Shown here: positions 13,010-25,500 of the stretch, piece by piece | Numbering within the stretch: position 1 is the stretch's first letter | Layout: each line of letters opens with the position of its first letter | From: Otis tarda | Taxonomy: Eukaryota; Chordata; Aves; Otidiformes; Otididae | Assembly (NCBI GenBank): GCA_026413225.1 | Contig: CM048552.1 | Coordinates: 45,585,001 to 45,649,000 of the forward strand | Length of the DNA stretch: 64,000 nucleotides | Reading direction: 5' to 3' | Position numbers and translations under genes: made by a program | Notes under the pieces: model-generated | The model's database searches: none | Seen by the model: only the letters and a program-made list of their open reading frames with translations | What the model was told of the DNA's origin: nothing

Positions 13010-13982
13010 GTAGCCAACTCATGAGGAATACTATGAGCAGGAAAAAACAAAAATTACATTAATTTAATTTTCTGTCTCTGTTCCCCGAGGATGAAGTTGA
13101 AGACATACGCATGGCAATGGTGAATAAAACTTTTACAGTTTCTACTTATTCTGCACTTGTTTCTGTGAATAAATACAAATTTAGAGCTCAGGGCCTCTAG
13201 TTTGACGCATCTAGGAAGTGTTTGAATTGAGCAGGTATGTAAAAGGTTACATTAGATTAACAGGCTGTCTTTATATTTCATCTCAACAGAAGTACTTGTA
13301 TTTTTGTTAGCATCAGTCATTTTTTGGGGAAAAGGAAAGAGTCCTTCAGAAGACTAGGCAAATATAGCTGATTTTAAATAAATTATTCTCAAATAATGTA
13401 AAAACAACAAATCAAAACATGCAAGCAGGTGGAAACATGGTTTAACAAAGGTTGACCATATATGACAGAAGTAGTAAATTTTTTCATAATTAATTTTTTA
13501 AGCAATTGTCATATATTTATCAGTGATGATTTCACTTAGTTAAACTGGACTCTCTAGTTAAACTGGACTTTATATAGAATTATATGGAAGAGGATGAACA
13601 AGGTAAAGGGTAGAAAGCATTGGAAAAGAAGCAGCCATCATGCAAACACTACTTTGGAAAGCTTTGCAAAGCTTATTCTTGGGACTGACTAGATTCAAAA
13701 TTTCACAAAAAAAACCTTGCCACAAAAAGTAGAAAAGTGACAATAAAACAAAGATAAAAGGCATAACCAGTTCTTTATGCAATTCCATAAAGAAGAACTG
13801 GATGACCCAGTGGATCGCAATAATTTAAACAATGCAATATTCCATAAAATAAAATGCATGGTCAAGTATGTAAAAAATATGTGTTTTAATTTGTGGAAAG
13901 TTTGCTGTGAGCTATCAACATGAAGCAGGTTTGAAAACAGAGATAGTAGTGCAAAGAGAGGCTTTTCCACTAGAGAGGGTAG
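13010..13982. other. Unassigned AT-rich DNA
   Basis: Apart from the 15-bp duplication, nothing recognisable is seen. The two overlapping minus-strand frames at 13570-13970 (72 and 91 codons) are hydrophobic because of T-rich antisense composition and show no domain. Confidence 0.5.
13537..13569. repeat. Two direct copies of a 15-bp unit
   Basis: TAGTTAAACTGGACT occurs at 13537-13551 and again at 13555-13569 with a 3-bp spacer. This is a small local duplication in noncoding DNA. Confidence 0.85.
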
Positions 13983-14450
13983 TGCAAGATATTGGGTTCA
14001 GCTCAGAGGAATAATGTGTGCAGTTCTGTTCCCCCATGTTCTAGAAGAAACTCAGACTTATGCAAGTATAGAAAAAAACTAACGGCCGATTACTAATTCG
14101 GAGAGCTAATTTTATGAGAGGAGGCTACAACAGCTTTTCTTGATTATAGTAGTAAAATGTAAGCTTAGAAAATATTTTTTCTCTCTGTAAAAAGCTCATG
14201 AACTTAAACACTGGGGAGTAGAAAAAATGACTATTTTAGCTGAAAAACAGTGTTTGGCATGTGAACAAACATAAACAAAGTGGTCATGAATAAGTCTAGG
14301 GTGGAAATTAATAGAAAGGTTTTTAACCATCAGATGAATGAGGTTTGGACCAAACTGCTACCATGTAGCAATTGGAGCCAAAACTGACTAAATATTTTTA
14401 AGGTGGAGCTTGAAGACATAGACAGAGACCTGAATAGTGTAGTTTACTTG
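13983..14450 (+). mobile_element. Old, degenerate CR1/L3-like LINE 3' part
   Basis: The order of words follows the C-terminal end of CR1-type ORF2 and its 3' UTR: an ATATTGGGTTCAG segment followed by GTGCAGTTCTGTTC (compare the VQFWSP-coding region of younger copies), then an AGGAGGCT word, a GGTTTTTAAC word and a tail-side GAATGAGGTTTGGACC region. Many substitutions and indels break every frame. It is much older than the CR1 copies at 22 and 38 kb. The assignment is by pattern recognition; it could be an L3-type relative rather than CR1 itself. Confidence 0.5.
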
Positions 14451-16339
14451 AAAAGGAAGAAAGTGTGTTTGATACACTAGGTAGCTCCTTCAGGTTCTTG
14501 TTATCAACATTATTAGTGTTCCTACAGTTGTGCATCCAAAATAACTACTCCCCATCAAATTGCTTATGATTCAGAAAACAGACACTGGCTTTCCAGGCAA
14601 TAAATACCAGCATATTTTTCTAAGGTTGATAGAAAGTTAGCATGTTTTACAGTGTTCACAGTAGAAACAGGGCAAGAAAACCACTTACCTTATGTCACAC
14701 TTTCTTTGCAAGTCATCAACATTTAAGTTATAGATTTGCATCTGTAGTGTTTATCACATTGCACCTTGATAATTTTACATTCATAATTTAATGAATGCTT
14801 CTTCAGTCACAGCTTTCCTTGGGAACGAATGTGAAAACGGGGCACAAACTGTATTTGTACATACAGATGATTGATACATTTCAATTTTGTGCTTTGCTCA
14901 GACAGCATAGTTTTCATGTGCAAACAAAAGTTTGCATATGCAATACAAAGGGGAGGTTTATCAAATACAAATTTGTGACTTTTTTCTTATCTTCAAACTC
15001 AATTAAAGATGAAGCTTCTGTATAGGTTTCTTTATTAAAGTCACCTACACTATAATGCTTGAGAGGATTAGAGCATTTTTAATTATACACATTATTCAAA
15101 AGGATATGTGTGCATATAGTAATGCCTTTTGGGGTAAAGGAAGTTTTATCCAGCAAGGTGAAATTCTCTTGATCTTTTAGAGAGTAGAATATTTACTTTA
15201 GATTATGTGCTTCATTAACTATCAGCTATAGAATTTAGCTGAGCTGTTTGGGTGCATCTGTTACAAACAGAAGGTCAATACTTTTAAATTCCTTCATCTT
15301 CACCTTTTTGAATATAGCACCAAGCATACAGCTCTTTAATGATGCTATTTGATAAATATTTCAAGGTCTCTTAAATCAGCTACTCTAGAGCGTCTTTCAT
15401 AGTTCTCAAAAGCAGTCTATATTGTTCTCTTGTGAACAAGTGTGCCATAACCCTTCAACACTCCACCTTAATTCACTTTTCATTTCAACTGTTTGAGTGT
15501 AAAAGACACTTATAGTATCTCTCCTTCACTCCAACCTCAAACAAGTTGAAACAATCAAGCAAACAAAAAAAAAAAAGAAAAAATGTTAGCAAGACATTAG
15601 TGACCCTAATATTTAGTTTATACATTACAATCAGACTGAAATTACTGTAATAGCTCTTTTAAGAAGTATAATCTAGCTGTACTAAAGCAAACACTCTGAG
15701 TAAAAAGGAAGGTATTGACAGATTCACAGTCAACACTAATGTTATCAGTTCTCTAATCATATTGCAGCTACTACGGACCCAATCAAATCACATAATTACC
15801 TTCCCAGGGTCAAGGGTCTTCACAATCCATTTGTTACAAACATGTTGCAGTGTCATAAGCACAGTTCTTTGTTCCTGAATATTGTATTTATGTTAGGCTG
15901 TGTACAAGGGTGTCACGGATATTTATTGTCTTAGAACAGTATGACTAGTGGCGTGGAATGTGAAAACAAGATATGTTTCCTTGTTTGTGCTAAAACAAAG
16001 AGCAAATTGAATGCACTGAATTTCAGTAGATGACATATAAATCAGTATTTTCTGAGAAAATAATATACGTGAGTCTTCTAATACAAATGATTTTGTGGGC
16101 TTGGTGAGTCATAAAACTCCCTCTGAAAAAGTGTAATATTAATTAGAAATCCAGCAATAATTCATTATTTTGTTTGTCAGAAGATTATAAACAGGGCAAA
16201 AAAGCAAAGTAAAGCCCAATTTCACCTAAGTGCATAATATATTAGCAAATATATGAAATTAAGTTTCCAATATATATACTAAGTTACAAGGAGTATACTG
16301 ACTTGTTTTCATGAACTGACTCTTGATTTATGAAAGTTG
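14451..16339. other. Unassigned AT-rich DNA
   Basis: No gene or repeat family was recognised. The plus-strand frame of 76 codons at 14795-15025 has no domain. An A-rich run lies near 15568-15583. Confidence 0.55.
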
Positions 16340-16568
16340 CTGGAGTGCTTCCAGAGAAGGCAAGGAAGCTCATGAAGGGTCTATAGCACGTCTTCTTCAG
16401 GAGCAGCTGAGGGACCTGGGATTGTTCAGTCTAGAGAAGAGGTGTTCGAAAAACAGGTAGAGATGGCATTTCAGGACATGGTTTAGTGGACATGGTGGTG
16501 TTAGGTTGATGGTTGGACTTGATGATCTTGGAGGTCTTTTCCAACTGTAATTATTCTATGATTCTATG
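16340..16568 (+). mobile_element. CR1 LINE 3' fragment with internal deletion
   Basis: The left part (CTTCCAGAGAAGGCAAGGAAGC onward in pattern, then AGCAGCTGAGGGACCTGGGA and TAGAGAAGAGG) corresponds to the ORF2 C-terminal coding region. After about 16450 it jumps to the 3' UTR (GTTGGACTTGATGATCTTGG and GTCTTTTCCAACTGTAA) and ends in the ATTCTATGATTCTATG tail at 16568. Roughly 200-300 bp present in other copies is missing from the middle. 5'-truncated, non-functional copy. Confidence 0.88.
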
Positions 16569-18316
16569 AAAGAGTACAGAAAATACTGGAAAGATATTAA
16601 ATTTCTAGGGTTTAATTTCTGTTAAAGTGGTTAGCATTATGGACCGAGTTTTGAACAAGGATGCCATCAGATCACATGAAATAGTTAATGTTCTCTCCAT
16701 GCCAGTATATACTAAAGTGTACACATAGTGAGGGAAGGTGCTAGACCATCAGGGAAAGCCTCCTCAGAAACTTCTGCTAAATAATTTGGCCTTAATTTAT
16801 TATAAACAATATTTTGTTTGGGTTTTTTAATTCTCTTTTTTTTTTTTATTTTAAACAATCAAAGCTGAAGAAAACTAACTCTTTGAATTTCTTAGTCCAT
16901 AAGTGTAGTAAAATGATCTGTTGCATAGAGGTGATGCTGGAAGACAAAGGATTTGTAGAGTTTTGTCAGAATTTTTAGGGAAGATTTTCCTTGTTGGTCT
17001 TCTTCAATTGTGCTGTTTTATTATCATTGCAAGTTTTTTTTTGCTTCTGTTTTTATTTAGCCTTCCTTAAAAAATAAAAATCTACATGTTCCTAATGCCA
17101 GCTGAATTATTTAAGTAAGGAAGTCTGAGCCCAGATGTGAAAACTTAGGGGGAAAAAAATCGATAGTCCCCAAAAGAAAATAGGTATTATAGTTGTTTTT
17201 CTATGACACTTTCTTTTAGGTTCCAGTTTGGCAGAATTAGAACAACTTCTTTAAGCAAAGAAATAGTTCTAATTGACTTCAGTGGGACTACTCTTGTGCT
17301 AAGGAATCACACTGGTTTAAATATCTTACTGGATCAGACTTTTAAGTTTTGGAATTTTCACTGGCTGGATAGGGACTTACTATTGGGTCATTGTTTTTAC
17401 TACCATGGCAATAAAATTTGAAACCCCTCTGAATACACTGAGATGGGGTGTTCCAGACTAAAAATGGAAATGTGTGAGATTCAGTTATTGTTCGTGCATT
17501 TTCCTCACACTCACAGCTCAAGTCTAGCAAGTAGTTACGCAGGCATTCACCCTAGACACACTTTTAACTGTGTGCAAGCATTATATGGATGGTCCCAAGT
17601 CATTACCATTTTAAATCTGTAAGCTAAGAATATACACTTTCTTCTGAGAGAAAAAAGCATGTGGAAACTCGGGACATGTTCTAGTGATGTGGTTTAGTTT
17701 GAAGGGTCAGTAACTTTCTTAGCATAAATTCTATTAGCCACTTCTTCCAGTGGCAGTGGGTTCTGGACTTTATTTTTTTCTCTGTTATAGCTCAGACATA
17801 AAACAAAGTTACATATGAACACACAACTAAGTGTCAACTGAGCATTTTTTACTCACTGTGCATGTATCCCAGCTTGACCTATAACACGTTAGCTTAAGCC
17901 TCTTTCCTTGAGGTTCTTTTGCCATGTTTGACATTGTGTTGTGGCTATACAGTTAGCCACTGCTGTTCAGTCGGAGCAGAATATCTCCCAAAGCTCTAAG
18001 AGTGCAATCATGTGCAAAAGCCCTTTGTTTAAAATAGAAAATTGGTACTCTGCCTAATGAAATTTATTGGTGATGAAGTTTTAGTAGGATATGAAGGGAC
18101 AACAGTACTTACAGTACTTTGTTTTCTTTATCAGAATATGGGGCTGAAATCATGTGCCTGTATCCATCTGACAAGCACCTTCACAATGGCCTCTTTTGGC
18201 AAGACCATTCAATGGTAGGAGAACCTTTTGGTGATCTGGTTCAAAGAACCAGCTCTGGATAGTACAGTGAGTTCTTTATGGAGCTAATATTAGGAGAAGA
18301 CATAATCTGTTGACTC
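16569..18316. other. Unassigned AT-rich DNA
   Basis: No gene or repeat was recognised. Small frames at 17203-17421 (plus) and 17342-17530 (minus) overlap each other and lack domains. Confidence 0.55.
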
Positions 18317-18380
18317 TGAGCAGAGTGGTTAGACTGGATAATCTCCAGAGAACCCTTCCAACCTCAACAGTTCCTTGAAT
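18317..18380 (+). mobile_element. CR1 LINE 3' terminal scrap
   Basis: GAGCAGAGTGGTTAGACTGG, then ATCTCCAGAGAACCCTTCCA and ACCTCAACAG, match the last 60 bp of a CR1 3' UTR of the CTCCAGAGGTCCCTTCCAAC type, a different subfamily from the copies at 22 and 38 kb. The terminal octamer tail is mutated. The sequence just upstream may be a more decayed part of the same copy. Confidence 0.75.
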
Positions 18381-21300
18381 CCGAGAGTCAAAACTTAGAT
18401 TTCAATCACCTTGAAGGTAGAAGTATGGATCATCTTCAGGCATTGGTTTCTCCTTTTAAGAATACTAAGGGTTGCCTTTTCTGGATGATGAGGACTAAAG
18501 GGACTGTTGTGCACAGTGTTTTCTCTTACTGGTCTTATTTAGTGCAGTGTGTGTTCACTGATGCACAGCAGGGAAGACACTGCTCAACTAACTCTGCCAG
18601 TAGCAAAACACAGGCATAGGCTAACAATCTCAGTATCCAGGTCACCATACAGCAGTCGCAAATAGTAACAGAATAGTACATAATCCATCACACTCAGGCT
18701 AAAGAACCAGATTTAATAGAGTAGTTATTTTTTATAAGCACTAGAAATAGCAGTTGGTTAGTAAAACCCTATAAAATTGAAGTTTTACAGTGATACAATA
18801 TATATGTATCTATTACACAACTAATAATATCTGAATTTGTTTTTAATAATCAGTTAGTATTTACTGATTGTAGTGCCCAATAACTGCCTAGTTAAATTAA
18901 TAACTGGAACCTTTAATCTGAGGTGGCACTATATGTTTCTCTCTCAAAGTGTCTCTCAATCAAAAGCGTAGCATAACAAAAAAAAAAGAAATAAAAAATG
19001 CAATATACATGAGATATATATTGTAAAAAAAAATCAAAGCCACTGAAGCACATTTATTGAATGAGATTTTTGAGTTTCATTATATTGATTATTCTCAGTG
19101 AGACAACCATAAAGTATCTCTCACCATTTAAGGAGGAGCCGCAACTCACAGGCTGCCTGTTCATTGAATTTGTTTCTGCGTGTATGGAAGAGAGAAATGG
19201 CATTGCAAAGAATGACTGGGTAATGTACTCAAACAGAACGTCATGACTACAATATGCCTTCCTACCAGTTTGCTTTGCCGAAAACTCCATGATATTTGAA
19301 TGGTGTACTGTATTGAGGAGAGGAAAGAGACATAAAGTTTCCACATAAAACTTCTAAATGGGCTAGGTCAACTGCCTGCACCTCAGCTGTATATGCATGA
19401 AATTGTTGAAAGGGGTGCAGAGATATTTTTTTCTTGCAATACCTACACCTTTACTTTCAGTACTTCTCCATAGGACAAATTGCTCATTAGTAATTGCTAG
19501 TAGAACTGATTTGCTGTCTGATGCTAGAGATTGCTGTCCTTCTGAATCTTCTGTGGAAGTGAGGAGCAGAGAGCTGCCGTGGTCTCTGGAATGGAATTGA
19601 AAGCTCCACATCGTTTAGATGGTGAATACACATTATAATATAGCCAAATTGCCTCAAGAGGCTAATATTAAATATGTTTGGCTTTGTTAAGGAGTTAGAA
19701 TCCAAGAATTTAACTAAGTACTTAAAAGATGGCAGGACTGGACTCTAATTTAGATTGTATTTTTAGCTGTAATGGAAATGTAGTAGTTTAGATACCATTC
19801 AGGAACTGATTTCAGTTGCAGAAAATTTGGAGAGCTGAGACATAAATGATCTCGACTGGCTATTTATCTTGACTCTCTCACAGAGCATGATGTTTCCAGT
19901 GTATAAAAATCTTTTCACTATGAGAGTATTGATTGATTAATAGAGTTGTAGTGTAGGGAAACAGTCACTTTATGAATGAAAAGAAACATACAACTTAACT
20001 GCCCAAATACATGTCCAAATGTATACCCAGTCACCCAAATACTGAGCTTGAATTCTGTACACTAATGTATATATAATAAATGTGTCATATGTCATGTTGT
20101 ATTGAATCTAATTGTTCCATTAAAAACTTTGAAGATAAAATAGTTGTTAAAATAAGATCTTTTCAATGTTTTTTTGCACATCATTTAAAATGCAACAGCT
20201 AATAGTATTTTCTCGTTACAAGGAATATGGTTAATACTCTGTGAGATTAGCAGAACCTGCCTGGTGAGTTGACTTTCTGTTTTATTTTTTACATATCTCT
20301 CCAGGCTCAGCAGCCTAAAGAAAGTTTGATTAAACTTCCTTGTTTTCAAATTTAAAATAGATTTACTTATACTTTAATACTTCATCTGGAGTCCTGATGT
20401 TTCTGGAAGAGTTGATTTTATGCATTTAAATATTCAAGAAAATTAAACTGGCAGAACACTTGTGAAGTTAAACTGTAATTGGAAAAAGAAATTCTGTTTT
20501 ACAATCAGACTTGTCATTAAAATGTACCTGTGTCTGAGTCAACACTGCTCCAAAGATCTGTTTTATACAACAAATTGTAGCAGTTTGTATGTTAATCAGA
20601 CCTTGAGTGGTCTAAATACTTTTTCTGAGAACTTAAACTTACACTACTTTCATCTGGAATTACATTTTCTTTTTTCTTATGTGCATATCTTCTATACAAG
20701 GAACTTTCCCAAGAGATAAAAGAACATCCTAAAAGTAATATCTAAGAAGGATAAATAGAAGAAAGTATTCCAACATTGGTATAATTGTAAATGCCCAAAG
20801 AAGAAGGAAAAATGAAATTAGATAATACCATAAAGAAAAGGAAATAACATGTAAGTTATAAATGATATCTCAGATTGAATTAATTCTTGGGATGGAAGGA
20901 ATCAGAACTGAATTTCTTGTCCTTCTGGGAACTGGAAAAGAGACATGGAAAGGTTGAAAATAATTATTTTCCAGAATTAAGATTAAAAGTTGACATTCCA
21001 AGAATCAATACAAAATAATATAAAATATATAATATAGATCTACTGAATACTTTGTTTTCTGTATTTCAATTCTTTTTCTGTATGTTAAGATGCAGTAACA
21101 TATGACATACATGAAGACAAAGTAAGTCCAGAAATCCTCTACTTCAGTGCATAAAATTAGACTTGGGTAGAGCAGAGGCACCTAAATCAAAGAAAACAAT
21201 CCAGGACACTATGCTGCGAAGACTGTCTCATACTGTAGCACCTGTAATAAAGCACTGAGTACTCACCTATGGGTTTACCTGCTCATATATAAATAGAATA

Positions 21301-22066
21301 ATACAGACCATTGGACATGCCTTTTAGACTTACAGCTGACTCCACTAAAAAACTCGATATGTAGGAAAAATGCTGGAATTCCTAATTTAAAAAGCTTGCT
21401 ATTACTATCTTTAAGCGGCTAATAAAGCACTGTGAAACCTGTCTCCCTCTGGTTCTTTCAAAGCAGCTTTGCATTTTTATTGTCAAAAGGAGATGTTGCT
21501 GGCTATTTCTCTTTGTTCTGGATTGAAAGTTAACTGTCCTAGAGCAACAGCAAACCCACGAAGTATTATGAATACTATAGCTCTAATACGTAAAGTATAA
21601 CTGGCTGCCAATCTTAACAGTCCTTTTGTTACTAACTGAAATATGTAATTTGTATTCTATTTCTACTTTTTGCAGAAATTGTGCTCAGGTAGTTCTCAAA
21701 AGATATTTCTCCATCAATAAATCATTTTCTGAATATTAATACTGTAAAAAAACCTGCAGAACACCAGACAAGTCATATGGCAAGTTTAACAACCACTTTA
21801 AAATGTAATCTTTACATAATTGTTGTATGTGTAGGCCTGCCAATCAAGATACAAAAATGCACATAGCTGCTAGGAAAGCCAGTGTAGGAGTTTTAACTTG
21901 ATGTTTGCGCAATATGAAATGAAATCTCAGTTGATACTGGGAAGGGTAGGGAAAATCATAGACAAATTTGCATTTCCCTATTTGAAATACTATTTTAAAG
22001 CTAATACCTATCTTCCTAAACTTGCAACGAGACAAGGAAATGCAAGGAAAATACAGTAGAATAAAA
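18381..22066. other. Unassigned AT-rich DNA
   Basis: No gene or repeat family was recognised. Between 19054 and 19705 both strands carry several overlapping frames of 61-96 codons. None has a domain, and their mutual overlap suggests chance openness. Confidence 0.55.
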
Positions 22067-22583
22067 TCATAGAATAGTTTGGGTTGGAAGGCACCTTCAA
22101 AGGTCATCTAGTCCAACCCCCCTGCATGGAGCAGGGACATCCCCGACTAGATCAGGTTGCTCAGAGCCTCATCCAGCCTGGCCTTGAACATTTCCAGGGA
22201 TGGGGCATCCACCACCTCTCTGGCCAACATGTTCCAGTGTTCTACAACTCGCATTGTAAAAAATTTTTTCCTAATTTCCAATCTAAATCTACCCCCCACT
22301 ATTTTAAAACCATTACTCCTTGTCCTATCACAACAGGCCCTACTGAACAGCCTCTCCTCATCTTTCTTGTTGGCCCCCTTGAGGTACTGGAAGACCGCTA
22401 TCAGGTCTCCCCAGAGCCTTCTCTTCTCCAGGCTTAACAGCCCCAACTCTCTCAGCCTGTCCTCATAGGAGAGGTGCTCCAACCCTTTTATCATCTTTGT
22501 GGCCCTCCTCTGGACCCTCTCCAACTGGTCCATGTCCTTCTTCTGTTGGGGGCTCCAGAACTGGACGTGGTACTCCACCTACT
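22067..22583 (-). mobile_element. CR1 LINE, 5'-truncated, well preserved
   Basis: Read on the minus strand this is a typical CR1 end: the C-terminal part of ORF2, a stop codon, then an 80-bp 3' UTR with GGGGGGTTGGACTAGATGAC and a short ATTCTATGATT-type tail at 22067. The copy is truncated at the 5' side within ORF2, as most CR1 copies are after incomplete reverse transcription. It lacks the endonuclease and most of the reverse transcriptase, so it cannot move by itself. Its open frame suggests a comparatively recent insertion. Confidence 0.95.
22147..22578 (-). pseudogene. CR1 ORF2 C-terminal fragment
   Basis: About 140 codons stay open to the natural stop of CR1 ORF2. Recognisable peptides are [35 protein letters not shown] and [14 protein letters not shown], ending in ALSNLI. 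In CR1 this region lies downstream of the reverse-transcriptase catalytic core, so no catalytic YADD motif is present. The related plus-strand copy at 38.0 kb differs at about one residue in nine, with the same stop position. The methionine near 22576 is an accident of the truncation boundary, not a real start. Not expected to make a functional protein. Confidence 0.93.
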
Positions 22584-25500
22584 GTGTGTGCTTCTCTTTG
22601 TGGCTGTCAAAGTAGAAGAATTGTAGGCCTGGTAAGTTCTATTAAAACAATATATATATATTTTTTTAATGCAAGGCTGTTATTTAGTGGATCCTGTGAT
22701 GCATTTATAATTCATTCATTCTTGTCTGCATTTCTTTTCTTAGAAGAGGCTTTTGAAGCTAGGTAACATTTGCCTGAAATCTGTAAAGTTTAGTTCCCCG
22801 ATAGCCAATGAAAGTAGGTGGCAGAAACTGAGTTCTTGAGCATTTATGTGGACACATTTTAAAAATACCTATATTCTTGTACGGAATAAGCACATGTCCT
22901 CTAAAGGAAAATCATGACTCTTTTAATGTGGAAATGTCATCGTCTTTATCTATCCTTCTTGTGCTATGTTACTGTATTTTTATTTTTCCTTAAAAAGTTA
23001 CCCACATTCTAGGGAATGTATCAATCAGATGTTCTTGTTACTCTTTTCCAGCACCCATCCATGTTTGAACTACATTTCAGTTTACGTCTGAACTGGAAGA
23101 ACTGAGGCATGCAAGAATGAGATATTTTGAAAAAAATTTAGAGAGGAAGCTCGTATTTTAAATGTAAATCATACACAAAACATTAGAAATAAACACTTAC
23201 AAATTTAGGAATTCAGCTGAAGCTGAATTTTATTGTAAATAGGAGATGGATTCACCTTTATTGCTGTCTGACATACTGATAAATGCCACACAGAAGCTGC
23301 TAGTATCTGTTATTTATAGATTTCATATATATTCATTTTCAGATTTGTTCCTGTATCACTCTACCTTTGGAGGTAGGCACATCTTTTGACAATTTTTTAT
23401 TTGTCTGAGATAAGATTTAAGAATATATTTACAGTCTGACCAGAACTCTGAACCATCTTAGCGTTAATTCTAAGGAATAATAGGGCTAAAAACTCTTAAC
23501 CAATATTTTCATGCTTATGGAAAAAGATACGGGGACAGATCTACTCTGAATATAAGTGTTCATAGAGTGAGCTTCTTTGATCAATGCTTCTCTTTAGGCA
23601 GGAGCCTGCATTTGATTGCAGTAATTGATACATTGAATATGGCATAGTTCACTTGTTTAATTGAGCTAGGAATAAAAAGTCCTCTGAATTTAAAAATTTG
23701 CCTTTTAGCCATTATAGTATCTAAAAAGCGGTAATGTCTTTGAAGCAAGCAACTAATCTTGCTCATGACAAGTCCAAACAATTACTGTATTTTTGATTTA
23801 AAGAAAACATTATTTAAAAATTAATCTTGAAAAGGTCCAGACTAGTTTTGTGACAGAATATCTACCTGATATATCTACCTAGAATATGCTAACACAAACT
23901 GTTAACAGCCGGTATTTTGTGTCATTAAAGTATACAAGGGAAAAAAAAAGTCTGATAATTAATAGCATAATCTCAATAAAGAGTTCAAGAAAAGGGACCA
24001 GATTTAGATATGGAATCCAAAAGTTACTCATTTTCCTTTCTTACTCAAGAAGTATGTTCTGTCACATTGAAAATACTGATATTCTTGGTTTTTTTCAATG
24101 CAGAGATAGCACATGGTATTTTTTTTCTTTCCTTTTTGAAAGATAATTTTAAATTAACATATAAGTTACTTTAAAATAATTTCTGAAATTTAATTTGAAT
24201 TAAGTTTAATATAGTCTTATTTTTAGTCTGAAGAAATCCTCAATCTTTTGATAGAACAGGTGATTTATAAGAAATACAAATTAAGTACATTAATCAGGTA
24301 AACAGGTTTAATATATTGAACTTTCACAGGCCCCGCATATATGCACTTCAGTACACAGCTGAGATTGTGGCATGTTCAGTACTATCATGAATGAGTTATA
24401 TGCAGCTGATAAATGATCTGCAATAACTCTTTTCAGTTCTTCATTATGTCTTACTGCTCCTTATACCATTTACAATGATAAACTTGAACAAGCTTCTCAT
24501 TTGATCTCTTTTTGAAATGTAATAATTTTCTCTTAGCATTTGACCTTGAAAGAACTTTTTATCTTGATTCAGCAAAGCATTTCTTCACCTGCCTAAAGGA
24601 AAGTAATTGCACTGACTATTCTCTTGCTTCACCTGAACACACTAAATATTCTTTTAAAAAAAGAAAAAAATAACCATTTGAAAAAATTATAAGTCTATCC
24701 CATAGTTAAACAGTTAGGTGATATTTATATTAGAAATATTTTAATAAATCATGATTTGTCTAAGCTTAGTGCAACACTACCAAAATTAATGTGTTTTAGA
24801 GTACTCAATCTGACATATTAAAAATAAATCAGACCATGCTTTTTAATTTAAATTATGCATAGATTTTTCTCTCCACTGTTCAGCTATAGGCCTGTACTTA
24901 TCAGAATTTTGTTTCCAGCTTGCTTTCTACCTTTCAGTATTTAACATAATCCTTTCATTTTCAACTGTGCTTTTTAATAGCATGTAAATACTTACATCAG
25001 AAAATACAATTGAAATAATGTGTATACACAATTTCCTTAAAAATAACATCACTTTTTCACTTACTGTTGGTCATATTGTCCTAAATAGTTCTTGAGAATA
25101 TTGATTTTCATGCCACCATATTTCCAAAAGTTAGCAGATTTTAATATTTGAACACTATTTATTTTTTCTTGTAAAAAAGTATATAATTACTATTTTTCCA
25201 ATATAATAAGTCTTTTTTTATTATTATTGAACATACTTTGCCATTATTACCTTGTATTGCACAAAACAACAATATGCTACACAGGATTTTAGTGTGTATG
25301 TTTTATCATCTTATTTATCATCACAATAACTTGAATATTAGAAAAATAAAGTAGTAATACTTCTGAGATTCCTCTGAGATTTTAAATTTTTAGTGCTGTG
25401 AGCTGATGCCAACATATGCTCCTGGAAACATTTATAGTAATATAGCTTCAGCAGAGACAGTAATGGTATAAACAGGGCAAAGGAAATACCAGAAGTGCAG